Source: Sparassis latifolia (taxonomy: Eukaryota > Basidiomycota > Agaricomycetes > Polyporales > Sparassidaceae). From it: a stretch of DNA of 64,000 bases. Below the pieces are notes generated by a model. It searched no databases and was not told where the DNA came from. It worked only from the letters and a program-made list of their open reading frames with translations. Shown piece after piece: positions 44,645 through 56,240 of this stretch. Location: contig CM031559.1 in assembly GCA_018466975.1 (NCBI GenBank), forward strand, positions 744,001 through 808,000, written 5' to 3'. Within the stretch, counting starts at the first letter, position 1, and every line of letters begins with the position of its first letter. The position numbers were made by a program, and so were the translations under genes.

Positions 44645-47412
44645 ATGCCTCACACTCGAAGATACCCTAAGGCGAGTACGACTCCCTCCACCTCCTTTGA
44701 TACCCGCGACAATTCCGTCAAGAGATTTGTAGTGGCTACACCGTTGGCTCAGAACGACTTGGAGAAGATGAACGGTGGACAAGAGTGGTATCTTAATCGT
44801 GATACCGCTAAGGCACGGTACACAAAGCTTGCCGAAGATTCTAGGAAGACATTCCTGGGACCCATGCCTGTTGAGGACTTCCTTGACTTCTTACCACGGA
44901 CGGATATGTCGAAGATGCCGCGTGCGGCCAAGGCATTCAAAGCCGTTCCGCTCGAAGCTAGCCAGGAGTTCCACATATACATCCCGCTAGTACGCTTCAG
45001 CTATTTGATTTTGAACGGAAGAATGCTGACAATGTGACTCACAGATAGCTGCGCTGAGCGAAAGGGGGAGGAAGAGGTCTCGGTGTCCTGGATTTGTCTT
45101 CAGGGCCACATCCACGCAGGGCACACATCATGGGAAGACCGGATCTATGAATCCAGATCTTTGCTGTTATGCCGAGGACGTCGTGGACACCGTTGCTGCC
45201 AACTCAGCCACCGCAGGATATTTAGGCTACGCCGACTTATACATTGAAGTGAAGCGGAGTCCCGCACTAGACTATTTCACAGATCCTGCCCCAGACGCAG
45301 AGCGTGCCTCGCACCATTTCGCGCTCAACATTGACGACGAGTGTAACCGTGAGCGGGGCGAACAAGCATTGGGGAAGAACGTCGCCTGTGCAGCAGAGGC
45401 ATGTGCCCGCCAGCACCGCATTTTCTACTTCTCCGTCTCGCTGTCTGGATCTCATGCCCGACTGATTCGCTGGGACCGCGCCGGCGCGATTGCTTCAGAA
45501 TCTTTTGACCTGCTTGACAAGCCGGAGCATCTTTGCGAATTCCTGTGGCGATATGCGCACGCATCGGATCCGGAACGCGGCTACGACCCTACGGTGAGGC
45601 CGGCAACCCGTGCGGAGGAGAATCTGTTCAAAACGGCCATCGAGCGCCATGTGAGACAGCAGCTCGATCTCGAGGACGAAGCACTAGTGGCCGCTGCGAT
45701 GGAAGAACACTACCAACCAAGCACTGTGGCAGCTATCAGCGTGGTTGATGAATTTTCGCCAACGTATGCGGTGGCGAGTCGGCTGCTGGTATCTCGACCG
45801 CTGGTGTCCGCTGCTTCAATAACGGGGCGGGGAACGCGTGGATTCTGGGCTGTTCCCGCCGACGGCTCGTGCAGGGTGGTGTTCTTGAAGGATACATGGC
45901 GATTCGAAGGGGCATCTCTGACAGAAGGCGAAATTCTGGCCGACTTGCAAGACGCTGGCGTACCGAATATTCCACAACTGGTTCGCCACGGCGATGTATT
46001 GGAGCAGGTCTCCATGAGCAGTCCTGTGCATGAGGATGAAGACGGGGACAGGGACTCGATGCAGAATGAAGAGTGTGGTGATGACGAGGGCAGTGTAATC
46101 ATAGGTCAGTGGATTGGCTTACAGTTGGACAACGGACTGAGTATCACCTCTAGGCGTGCTTCAATACACACAGACCGATCTATACCAAGACGAGCACTGG
46201 GTCTGCAAAGGCGGGCGCAGTGGACCGATTTATGCCCATGTACATAACAGGCTCATATCGGGCACCGCTGGATACGGGCTGCAGCGATTCGAGGGAACCC
46301 AGGAGCTGCTTCACGCCATGTTTGATGTGTATCAAGGTACGGATGGATCATTCCGTTGTCTGGATTTCGCTCATGCTCTTCTGTACCACAGCTATGCTCG
46401 GTGCCTTCACTGTAGACGAACCCGAGAGGCGTAGGTTCCATTGCGACGTCAGTCTCGGCAACGTCATTCTCTTCATGGATCCTGATTCTGGGTCCAAGAT
46501 CAGGCGCGGCTACCTCATAGATTGGGAGCTCTCGTGTCTGGTGGCGGAAACGGGGGAAGCGCGTGACGATAATAGGACGGTGAGAACTATATGCATATAC
46601 ATCCGTAATCCGCTGACGCAGTTCAGCAGGGTACGTTACCGTTCATGTCGCGGCGCCTGCTCAAGCAGGACAATGCCACGCACACCTTCCAGGACGACAT
46701 GGAGTCGATTCTGTGGGTCGTCCTGTACTGCAGCCTGGTGTGGCTGGAGCATGATCAGCCGCCACATATTGTGCTCGAGACCGTGCGCAGGCTGTTCGAG
46801 GATCACATGCTGGACAAGAACGGGAAAGTCACTGGGGGCTTCGGCAAGCTCTGCAACCAGATCGAACAGTCCTTCACAGCGAATGTCCGTTTCGCGTCCC
46901 GGGACATCCAGGAATGGCTGGACAACGTGATGCGGTTCAATGCGTGCTACTTTTTCTATCGTGCGTACGACCCTGAGTCTGCAGAGACCTGGGAAGAACC
47001 CGCGAGGTTCAAGGAGTTCTGGGGGGAGTACCTCCGTACTCACCATTTGCCGCAAGGTGACAGGATTCCGAGCCAGTTGCCTCGTACGCGCGCAGGTCAC
47101 GGTGCTCTGCCATCTTCGTCCGCCGCTCGGGCATTAGCTCCACTGCCCGCTTCTGGTGTGGCCCTGCATACTCCCGTATACCAGACTGCTGCTGGAAGAA
47201 AGCGAAAGGCCGAGGGCCATCCTGTCGGTGCAGACGTACGGGAGACGAAGCGCAGGACTGTGCTGCCGCCCACGCCTAGCGCACGCTTGACGCGTGCGAG
47301 AACACGAGAGATGGCCGGAGAAGGGATAAGTGCGGTACTAGCAAGTGGCGGAGACCAGAGATCACCGAAGTCGCTTTCTCGTCATTCTAGGAGAACAAGC
47401 TACGCGTTGTAG
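44645..47412 (+). CDS. FunK1-type fungal protein kinase
   Basis: Five exons join in frame: 44645-44989, 45045-46104, 46154-46336, 46392-46579 and 46627-47412. Introns are 47-55 nt; the product is about 853 residues. The family pattern is clear: an N-terminal helical region, RCPGFVFRATSTQGTHHGKT, then CCYAEDV and a long region with the ARLIRWDRAGAIAS motif. Kinase landmarks follow: the FEGTQELLHAMFDVY helix, FHCDVSLGNVILF as catalytic loop (Cys for the Arg usual in HRD), and GYLIDWELSC in the place of DFG. QDDMESILWVVLYCSLVWLE is the typical FunK1 helix. The Arg/Lys-rich tail (GRKRKAEG, RSPKSLSRHSRRT) suggests nuclear location (inference). FunK1 kinases are expanded in multicellular basidiomycetes; substrates are not known. 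A copia LTR sits in its promoter region. Confidence 0.9.
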
Positions 47413-47611
47413 GACAGGCGGCTCAGTATTGACTGCGCGATGGTTCCTGCGCAAGGTCTTCTTGCGCAGTCGTGCTCTGAGCACCGACGACCGGCTCTCC
47501 GCGCCCTCTACACTAGCACGCCTCGCGATGCGGTCGTCTTGGCCTGGGGACAAAGTCCTGTTTGTTGCTCTCATGAATGTATCGTAGAGATTCAGATAGA
47601 TGTACTTACAA

Positions 47612-47800
47612 TTAAATAAGCTGTATCAATGCGATTCCTCGGGAGGCTTCCCGGCCGAGGTTGAAGCCTCTGTTCTCAGTGCTGAATCCGGCGGTGATGC
47701 CGAAAATGGCAGTGACCGCACTAAATTCGGCGGCGCTGCAAACATCATAGAGATAGACGCCTGCGGCGGTGAACTTGCCGTCGTTGACGGCCGGACGTGG
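47612..47800 (-). pseudogene. Fragment of an NRPS-like adenylation domain (A5 region)
   Basis: Minus strand reads DGKFTAAGVYLYDVCSAAEF followed by SAVTAIFG. The intact gene has GDKLIAAGVKLFAAYGGTEF and the 29.4-kb relict has GVHLYAVYSATEVGAVTATF. No neighbouring adenylation motifs are present. It abuts the 3' end of the DUF6534 relict on the same strand. Confidence 0.65.
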
Positions 47801-47809
47801 GCTTCTCGC

Positions 47810-48869
47810 AGAGCTTGTTGGACGAACGGACGACCTTGAGCTGTGTGGCGGAGCCCGTGTCGGCAACAACCCTCCTACACTGTCACTAATTTTCATAGCG
47901 TGCTGGAATATTTCGACAGGCTTCTATGTGTATCGCGTGAGCGTCCAAGACCAAATCCGAGGTGAAAAGCGGTATCACCATTTTACGATCTTTCTTCGTG
48001 CCGTGGAGACTCGAAGCCCCGAACTCGATGGAATCAGAGTTATACTCTTGGGCAGAAGGCCGTGGGCGATTCTCATGATCCTCCGCGCATTCAATCTAAA
48101 AACAGCGCACGAGCGCCCGTGCGCATAGCACGATACCCGATCTGTGAGGAGAGAGTGGCATGAATGAGTTGGGGTTCACTTGGTGCACGTCAGCGATCGA
48201 CGACGGAAGTATACATGCCCGCTCGCTCTGGACGTCCACCAGTCCCGCGAATACAAGACTGTCCTTGAGCAGAACGCGCTGGGAACTGCGCTTGCGAACG
48301 ATCCGACCTGGATTCTCACGATGAGCACAATAGAGACGGGATGCTAGAAGCGAAAGAAAGATGAGAAGTTGTATGCCACTAACACACTTGTGAAACTAGC
48401 ACTCACATAGTGAGCGCGTCCTTATTGACGACGATTGTTATCAATGATCGAATGACATGGTCCGTTCTAGTGATCATTGAGCAAATCTCGTTGACGATCG
48501 GATGAAGGGAACACACCACTCGAAACCTAGTAGTGTATTGATGCCACTGCTACACTGAGACCGACAAGGACAGCCAAGCAGAGGCCACAGGTGACATTGA
48601 ACTAAAGTAGAGAGAGATCAAAGGCTGAAATACACACAAGGGGCCCGTACTCCAGCGAAATTCACTTCAAGTTGGAAGACGATACCTTGAGAGCAAACGA
48701 TACTCCTCAAGCGGGAAAAGGGCTGCAGGAAAGAGCAGCAGTAGCTTAGGTCGTTAAACCAAGAAGAATCAATACGCCATAGAGAAGGGTCAAAATCACT
48801 AAGTCCGAACGCTACAAACATCAGTAGGGGCAATCCTGGCTGAACGAGACATGATGCATCACGGGACAT
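47810..48869 (-). pseudogene. DUF6534 membrane protein relict
   Basis: Two parts match the gene at 61.8-63.9 kb. Near 48.85-48.75 kb, VAFGLSDFDPSLW corresponds to VAFGLGKFDPFPW. At 48.12-47.83 kb a TAG acceptor is followed by LNARR, then SAQEYNSDSIEFG and a tail with TQLKVVRPSNKL, matching LNARKLRSRG, SAQEYNSNSIELG and AQLKVVRSSIEL. Frames shift between the parts and the N-terminal half is missing. The 3' exon, including its last intron position, is still recognisable. Confidence 0.7.
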
Positions 48870-49149
48870 TCAGTCCCGTCTCCTCATTATCGAACACGTA
48901 CCAGTTGTGTCCGCGGCCAATCGTGCACGGCAGAAACAACGTGTTCATCTGTTCTCTCCCTGTTACACTCGAGTCCAGTGGCATTGTATCTAGTGAGAAG
49001 CTCATTATTGTGGGCGCTGCGTACGCATATCGTCCGAGGCTATGCCCTCCTGAGATTGTAGCGAGCACAAAGGCACTCGCTCAGGCTTACTATAGCGTAC
49101 CATCATCAATGTCAGCCTAGAAGGGAGAACTCGCTCTCAACATGCCTTA

Positions 49150-49913
49150 TTTCAATAGGTCGGTGAACTCCACAGGAGCCTCACAATTGGGTCCCGTTCC
49201 ATAGATGCATGGGCAATGTGGTGTCGATGGTGTGTAATTTTCCAGCTGAAATATGGTGTCAAAAGAATGGTATGTGCAATCTCGAGGTATGTGAGGAAAC
49301 TGTCAGGAAAAAAGGAATACTGACTGACATATCCTACGATATTGCAGATATGTTTATTCCCAGACAACGCCGTATGGCCACACTTGAGACGGCGAATAAG
49401 CAGATGCAATAGTGCCTTCCACAGGAACTACTCACTTCATGTCCGATGACCCAGATACCAGTGAATATGAGCCCTTGAAGCAACCAGCTATGGTAGCTTC
49501 ACTACAGGGACATAAACCACAGGTCAACACACTTACTAGAGTAGCCAAGTCATGAGGCGGGCAATTTGAGCGCCCACCACAGTGAGATGCTCGACTACGT
49601 GTTCGCCTCCATAGAATGAATCGATGCGTAGTGCACTTCGCAGAAAAACCCCGCCATAATCAGATCTCTCGCTACATAGAGGAGACCTCTCCAGGTCTGA
49701 CGTGTAAAAAGATGTTGCGGTATTGCTGCCCGGATCTCGTTCAATGACCTATACACAATGCAGTACCATTGCGGGGTCGAAGTTAAACACGTACCATGGA
49801 ATGGGAGTAAATGTGGGCAGAGCACCTTCAGCATAGGACTGTCGGGCTCCGGCCACCTCAGTGGAGTGTGTGGAGGATGTCATAGGTGAGTTCTGGCTTG
49901 CGTGAGTCATTTG
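49150..49913 (-). pseudogene. 3'-truncated delta-12-type fatty acid desaturase
   Basis: Reading from MTHASQNSPMTSSTHSTEV, exons continue LPTFTPIPW / SLNEIRAAIPQHLFTRQTWR, then GLIFTGIWVIGHE / CGHTALSGNKHICNIVGYV and TPYFSWKITHHRHH. Splice sites sit where they do in the intact gene at 51.5 kb. His boxes 1 (HECGH) and 2 (HRHH) are kept, but the frame leaves the family right after HASMERD. The second half, with His box 3, is absent, so no activity is expected. It is inverted relative to the intact copy 1.5 kb away. Confidence 0.85.
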
Positions 49914-49949
49914 ACAGGCCACCTGTAAAGAGAGCGACATTCAAGCGCA

Positions 49950-51450
49950 TTTAGTATACTGCCAAATCATCCCGAAGTTCTGCGTGAGAAAGGACTTACG
50001 TCTGGATGTGCTTACTCGTCCGTCTTCCATTCTGGCTCTCGATGGCACGGATGTGATTATAATCATGATGAGGGACTGTGAACTCGTGTCAGCGCTTACT
50101 TCGCGAGCCCACGCACACGCAAACCATACTGTTCTACCACCGGCCTTCGACGGCGATAAGAGAACGACGCAAGCAAGGACCCCAATAGCTATGGTAAATG
50201 CTTATCTGTTCACGTTGATTGGTTATATTGGTATCTTGTAGGTCTTTGCCGACTCATGTTGAGATTTTGCAGCGAGTGTGGAGGTAATGCCGATTCAGAA
50301 ATGATTGATCCGGAGAATCATCACCCACGACATAGATGTTCGCAGTGGGAAGCCGCATTACCTGCAAGAATACTCCGAACCATACCACCTCAGGCACTTC
50401 TAAGTTCTTTCTCAGCATCTGACAAAGACATCTACAGGTGGTTTAAGACTGTCGTATCTCACCTCATAACAGAGCGAAGTCAAATTCTCTGCAACGAGGT
50501 CGATGTATACGTGACGCGACGGCGCAGTACAGCTCCGCCGTCTGGGAACAGTCGAATGTCAGCATAGGGTTCTATATGCACATCTCTAGCCCAGCATCAG
50601 CGCGGATCGAAGGGCAGCACATATCACAATTCCCCATGCCGGGTGCCCGTCTTCTGGCATGGTTTGGTCCCGGTTGGGCACTCTGTTGCGCAGTGAAACC
50701 TCCACCTTCTGGAATACATGATGCAGGGACTACTGCGCCGTTGACTCGCATTCTTTTCCAGGTGGTGCCAAGTTTACTGCTCAACATGAACATGGGCTTT
50801 CCCAGATTCTCATCAATCACGCTGTAAGATCCGGAGAGTTCAGGACGGCGAACAACTAACCTTCGACGGTAACACCGATCAGTGATCGGGGTTGTGGCTA
50901 GTCTCCCGTGGGCAGATATTCTGCTTCAACCTTCGTACCTCAGGATATCCGCCTAGGTGTGGCAATACCCGAGATATCCACCAGCTGGCTATCCCCCGAT
51001 CCACCACCTAACATACTCCTGGTTGGCTGTACATACCATATCTTCCTCAAGCGGGACATCCGTGTAGGAATGATCTGTGATTTTCCTTTGGCCTCCGTGA
51101 GTACCATTCATGGTTGAACTACAACTCGCAGTTTGATTGAACCTTTGTTGGCATCGGTAGGAGGTGTGTGTGCGTGATGTTATCCGCACTGCCGTGAGCG
51201 AAAGCTTGTGCCATTCTTGCTGTGACGAAATACCCGATAAGCAATCTTGCGGCTTCCTTCGCGATATTTTCACAGCAGCTCGACGACGTGATTGGGAATT
51301 CACCAGCAAAGTCAGTTCCAAGGAATCCGGAAGTTGATAGTGGTTGCAATCACCAATCAAATATATGCATCTCTCACGCATCTAAGTGGACTACCTCCGA
51401 GCCTGAATACAGATAAATCAAGCTGCAGGCTCTGTCCTCGCAAGCGGTTT
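49950..51450. other. Spacer between the two desaturase copies; short frames only
   Basis: Several 60-130-codon frames on both strands do not join into a gene. Plus-strand pieces at 50576-50827 and 50908-51117 have some hydrophobic stretches but no recognisable family. Promoters of the divergent desaturase copies should lie at the two ends. Confidence 0.4.
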
Positions 51451-51457
51451 ACTCTTT

Positions 51458-53213
51458 ATGCCTCTATGTGCCATCATTACCGAGGTGGTACCAATTCCAC
51501 CTATGGTGCAGATACAACGCGTTGAAGCAGCCCAGTCCAATTCTGAAGATGGACTTCCGGAGTTTACACCGATGCCCTGGTGAGTAGCCTAACTCATGAA
51601 CAATGCTCGTGCTCATGGACGCTCAGGTCGTTAAGCGAAATTCGTACAGCAGTGCCACAGCGTCTCTTTGTGCGCCATACGTGGAAAGGTCTCCTCTATC
51701 TATCGAGGGATCTGTTTCTGTCTGCCCTATGTTGGAATCTTGCCCTTTATAGCGACCCTTTCTTCAGGAGCCCATACGTCACTCAGTATCTGACCGTCAT
51801 TGGTGCTGAGATGTTGCGCTGGATTGCATGGGTGATTTAGTGAGTTGTTCGACTGTTTGTTCTGCCCACTCACTCAAAATCTGGTAGCTGGTGGTTCCAG
51901 GGCCTCATATTCACCGGCATCTGGGTTATAGGACATGAAGTGCATATCATTCCAAACACTCGGCGCGCTCTCAATGTTTCATTCTCATAGTGTGGACATG
52001 GTGCGCTTTCCGACAACAGACACGTTTGCAACCTCGTAGGATATGTAGGTTGGCACTCGGCGCTTTCTCGATTGATCACTTAGATCCCACATACATAGAT
52101 CGTACATACCATCCTCTGGACACCGTACTTCAGCTGGAGGATCTCGCACCATCGGCACCATAGCAATCATGCGTCCATGGAGCGAGACGAAGTATATGTT
52201 CCCAAGACTCGAAGCGATCTAGGTATTCCCAAGGAGGGTGACCATCCTTTCGACTATGAGGACTATTTCGGTGACACCCCATTATACACGCTTTTCATGC
52301 TGATACGCCAGCAACTTCTTGCGTTCCCTGCTTATTTGAGTACGTGTGACTGATGCCTGTGGCTTCAATCCCGAGTCTGAAATGCCGAGGATTAGTCTGC
52401 AATGTATCGGGCCAAAAGCACTATCCGAGATGGACCAATCATTTTGATCGTGAGTGCTGTTACGTCGGACACCTGCAAGGACCTCATTCTGTCCTATTTT
52501 TCCAGCACAATCCATACTCTTCACCAAGAGTCAACGCAACGTCGTTCTCATCTCCAACTTCGGCATCTTGTCCATGATCTATCTCACCAAAAAGGCGTGC
52601 GATGTATGGGGAGCTTCATTTGTATTCAAATCCTATGGGATTCCTTGGCTATGCGTCACTCATTGGTATTTTTTTTATCTTCTGGCGACGTCAAAGAGCT
52701 TTGACGAGTGCATCCTTCAGGTTTATTATGATAACCTATCTGCATCATACCGATCCAGAGCTGCCCCACTATCGGAACGCCCAATGGAATTTCCAGCGTG
52801 GGGCTGCAGCAACGGTTGATCGTGACTTCCTTGGCTGGATGGGTCGTTTCTTCCTGCACGATGTGGCCCACTTCCATGTCATTCACCACTTTTTCCCTAC
52901 GATGCCCTTTTGTCAGTGCCCTCGTGTCATTTGTGCTTTTCTGAGCTCACATAAGCGATAGACCATGGATCAGAGGCTACAAAGTATTTGCGAGCATTTA
53001 TCGGTGAACATTATCGCTACTCCGACAAACCAGTCTTCAAGGCCCTGTGGCACAGTTACAATGAATGCCAGTTCGTGGAAGATGAAGGTGGGTAGTTTGC
53101 TTCATACTGCCAAACATTCATCGAGCATGGATACAGGGGACGTCCTCTTCTACCGTAACAAAAAGGGGAAAGCGATTCTTCGGCCTGCCGATGTTCTACG
53201 CGATCAAGAGTAG
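51458..53213 (+). CDS. Delta-12-type fatty acid desaturase (membrane, di-iron)
   Basis: Multi-exon gene starting at 51458 (MPLCAIITEVVPIPPMVQIQ) or the in-frame ATG at 51503. Introns include 51580-51626, 51840-51887, 51940-51990, one near 52053-52095, about 52340-52394, 52450-52505 and 52667-52723, plus two near the end. The order matches fungal oleate desaturases: LPEFTPMPW, SLSEIRTAVPQRLFVRHTWK, His box 1 HECGH (split by an intron), His box 2 HHRHH in ISHHRHHSNHASMERDEVYV, YPRWTNHFDPQSILFTKSQR, and His box 3 HVIHH in DVAHFHVIHHFFPTMPF. The product of about 430 residues has all eight His ligands. These ER enzymes introduce a second double bond into oleoyl chains; in basidiomycetes relatives also make acetylenic fatty acids, so regiochemistry cannot be told from sequence. 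It neighbours the NRPS-like reductase. Confidence 0.9.
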
Positions 53214-56200
53214 CCTGCACCCGGAATCGTTTATTCTACTCTGTTCTATGGTTCACAATTTGGTCGATTATGCATCATGGTTCAGTTGTTTGTGTATAGT
53301 ATTCTCCACATCCCAAATCACTAGACAGTTAGATTTCGTTCGTACTTGTACGCGCATGGACAAAAATGTGCCATGCCCCGTGCTATCCTACACAGAAATC
53401 GTTATAGACTGCACTTGCACTTATCTCAGGTGGTGCAGTCACCAGTCTATCTCTCTACCTTCTGCATCACTGCTCTAGGGATCTGAGTATCAGATTATCA
53501 AAATTCCGATGGAGCCGCAGATTTACTGACGAAAGCTCATAGATCACAGCCGCGAACGGCCTCACAGAACTTCTGAGATATCGGCGGTGATCTAACGATA
53601 GGTGCAGACGCCAGCGCCAGTGGCGAGCCTGAGCCGGCGCCACATTAGACTCCAAACTGTATTCTGGCATGGCAGCTGCAAAAGATGAAAGTATTTAGTA
53701 ACTGACAAGGAACCGTCGGAAGCGCTTCCGCGAGGAGTCTTCCAAGGAAGCTGAGTAGCATACCCGGGTTCCGTGTCGAGCTCAGACTGAACTGGAGGCA
53801 TCTGCTTCGAATTCGTAGGCTTCTGATATTCGCCCAGGAGGCCACGCCTCGATTGTTTTCTGGCCGGCTCCCGGTCAGACTTGTCAGAATCCGCGGCTGG
53901 ATAGCTGTCTGCAGTTATGTGATCAACCGAGATGCTGTCGCCTTACGGCCCTTCCTTTAGACTTGAGCCTGAGACTCCAGAACAGAGAAGCGATTTCTCC
54001 TGCCAGCCGCGATGTAGGATGCGGATCATTCGGATGTCCGTGTTTGTAACGAATGTTGCTGTGAAAACGAAGCTTGCAAACATCTAGAATATCTACTACC
54101 GATAGCAGGAGTCCCCCGGGCAGAGCTGGACACAATTCCTGCAAACCTTTTTACACCAATGGTACCGCCGGTATGCGGCGAAGTACTATGCACATTTCGC
54201 TTTCTGAGTTGACTTCAGCCACCACCGAAACTCCAACTACCCCAACTCACTTCGAAATTACTGCCCACAAGGCCTGGACCACCTCGTGTCCAGGAATAAA
54301 ATCGGAGAGTGGGTCAATCCGGACATTTGATCATTGGCTGAGAACGACGAAGACAAGTTAAACGCGGCCACCGCGGAATGTGGTAGCCTCCGATATTAAT
54401 ATCTGATTCTGGGCGATGGTGATCAACATGATTCCACCATGATGCGCCCGACGGAAGGTCGTCGTTGAGTCGACGACTGCGCTACGCTAACCTGCGTCTA
54501 AGGCTTCGCTCTCTACGCTTTTTGCTCTTTTCTGTTATCCTAGGGAATTTCTACCTGCCAACTGTCAAGCTTTCAATTGAGTCGCTGTCACCCTATGCAA
54601 TCTCACTGAGTCATCTCCGCTGTTTCCTTTGTCTCTGTCAGACTGTCTACGTATGTAACTCTTTCCGTTCACTACTCTCTCTGATCGCTGCCAGCGCGCG
54701 AGCAGCGAGCTTCTTTTCAAAGCTTGCGCTCAACGTGAGTTGTTTCGCCGCTTGGGTTTCAAATCTGCTAACGGCTGTCCAAGTCACCTCCGCTTCCTGC
54801 TCCTCCTCTGACACCACAGGTCAATGCCAAGGCAGGTCATATGGCTTGTGAGCTAGAGGCCAGTCCGAGGAGACGGCGTCTTCCTGGACCCGCCGCGGTG
54901 AGCGCTTTCTGCAGAGACTCTGACGCTTTCTGATGTTCGTGCGCAGCCGCCTGTTATCCTCAATGTACGCCATGAGAGTCTTACGTCCTCTTACTTACAC
55001 ACATCCGGCACAGTCAGGCGCTCAGGCATTGACGAGTATCTGTTCTACGCCGGCCCATCACAGCACTGGCACGCCCACGACCGGTGCGTCGTCCTCCACT
55101 AAACACGAACGTGCAAGCAGAACCCTTAGCGTCAAACCACCAGCCTACGATAATGCTCACTGCACCTCTTCTCGCACCTGCCGAGTTGCTGCCACGTCGT
55201 TCTGCAGCCTGACCCATCATGGGGCCTCTCCAACTCGAACTTCAGCACGAACAGAGACTTGCTGGCAGGTCACGTCTCCCGCTCCCTCCTCCCCTCCCGC
55301 CATATATCTCTTACCAATGCCGCCTTCAACTGCTTTGGCTGCACAGTCAATTGACGGTCCGTGCAGAGTTCTCGCTGGTACGCCGTTTTACAACAATCTC
55401 GCGAAGGACACCGACGCTCCGCTCGAGTGGTCCCGTATGACACGCCGCGCACGCTCCTCAATGTAAAGACCGTGGAAGGGCTCTATACCCGCCAGATCAG
55501 ACAGCATCGGCAAAGATCGCAGGAGAAGCTCACACGTGCGGATACCTGCTGCTCTACCCCACAACGGTGAACCGGTGCGAAGCTCGGCGGTGCCGTCTGC
55601 ATGTGAACAACCTGTCGCGGGTGCCATCGAATCCGTACCCGCCTCCGCGCACTCGTCCCGCGGTGGTGCGGGTGAATCTGACAAAGATCTTAGGTAGAGA
55701 AGGTGCAGACATCTCTTTTTGACATTCCGGAGCAGATGCATGTGGCGAAGCATCTACGAGCGTGTTCATTGAACACTAACACGCAAAATAGAGACCCACG
55801 GACTCAATGCACGTTTGGGGCCAGTTAATAAAACAAATGGAATGAATTCGAGCGAGCGACTCACTTTGCAGCTCCAAACATAGATGTCTAAATGATGATT
55901 AATAAATGTTAACCGGGCACGGCGAGGGGAAACGCGCTCAGCGGGGGAGGGACATGCCAGATTGCCAGTGCGCAACTAATGGAATTGATTGAGCGATACT
56001 TAGTCGGTCACGGTGGAGCAATAATTGGGTGTACTGGAAAGTGCCACTATGTCAGGCGGGCTTGTTACGGTGAACTAAGCGCAAACGACAACACATGTAT
56101 ATTGTACATAAGACCACAAAACCCATTCATTGTACGTAGCTGCCAGTGGTACATGTGAGCACATCGTCAAATTCGTATCCACAGTACAAACGCATTAACA

Positions 56201-56240
56201 CGCAACGCGAGCATCCAGGAAGACAGTCAGTAATGCTTGA
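53214..56240. other. Intergenic region with a possible unidentified gene at 54.4-55.5 kb
   Basis: A plus-strand frame 54465-54851 starts MSRRLRYANLRLRLRSLRFL and has hydrophobic stretches but no known family. Frames at 54933-55466 and 55361-55570 could be later exons, with GTGAGC..CAG pairs near 54898-54947. I could not build a consistent model. The stretch 55.8-56.2 kb has nothing. Confidence 0.3.

Noticed and set aside
47769..48128. 119-codon plus-strand gene
   Set aside because: It is antisense to the DUF6534 relict; similarity to 63456-63830 on the opposite strand is explained by the shared DUF6534 3' exon.
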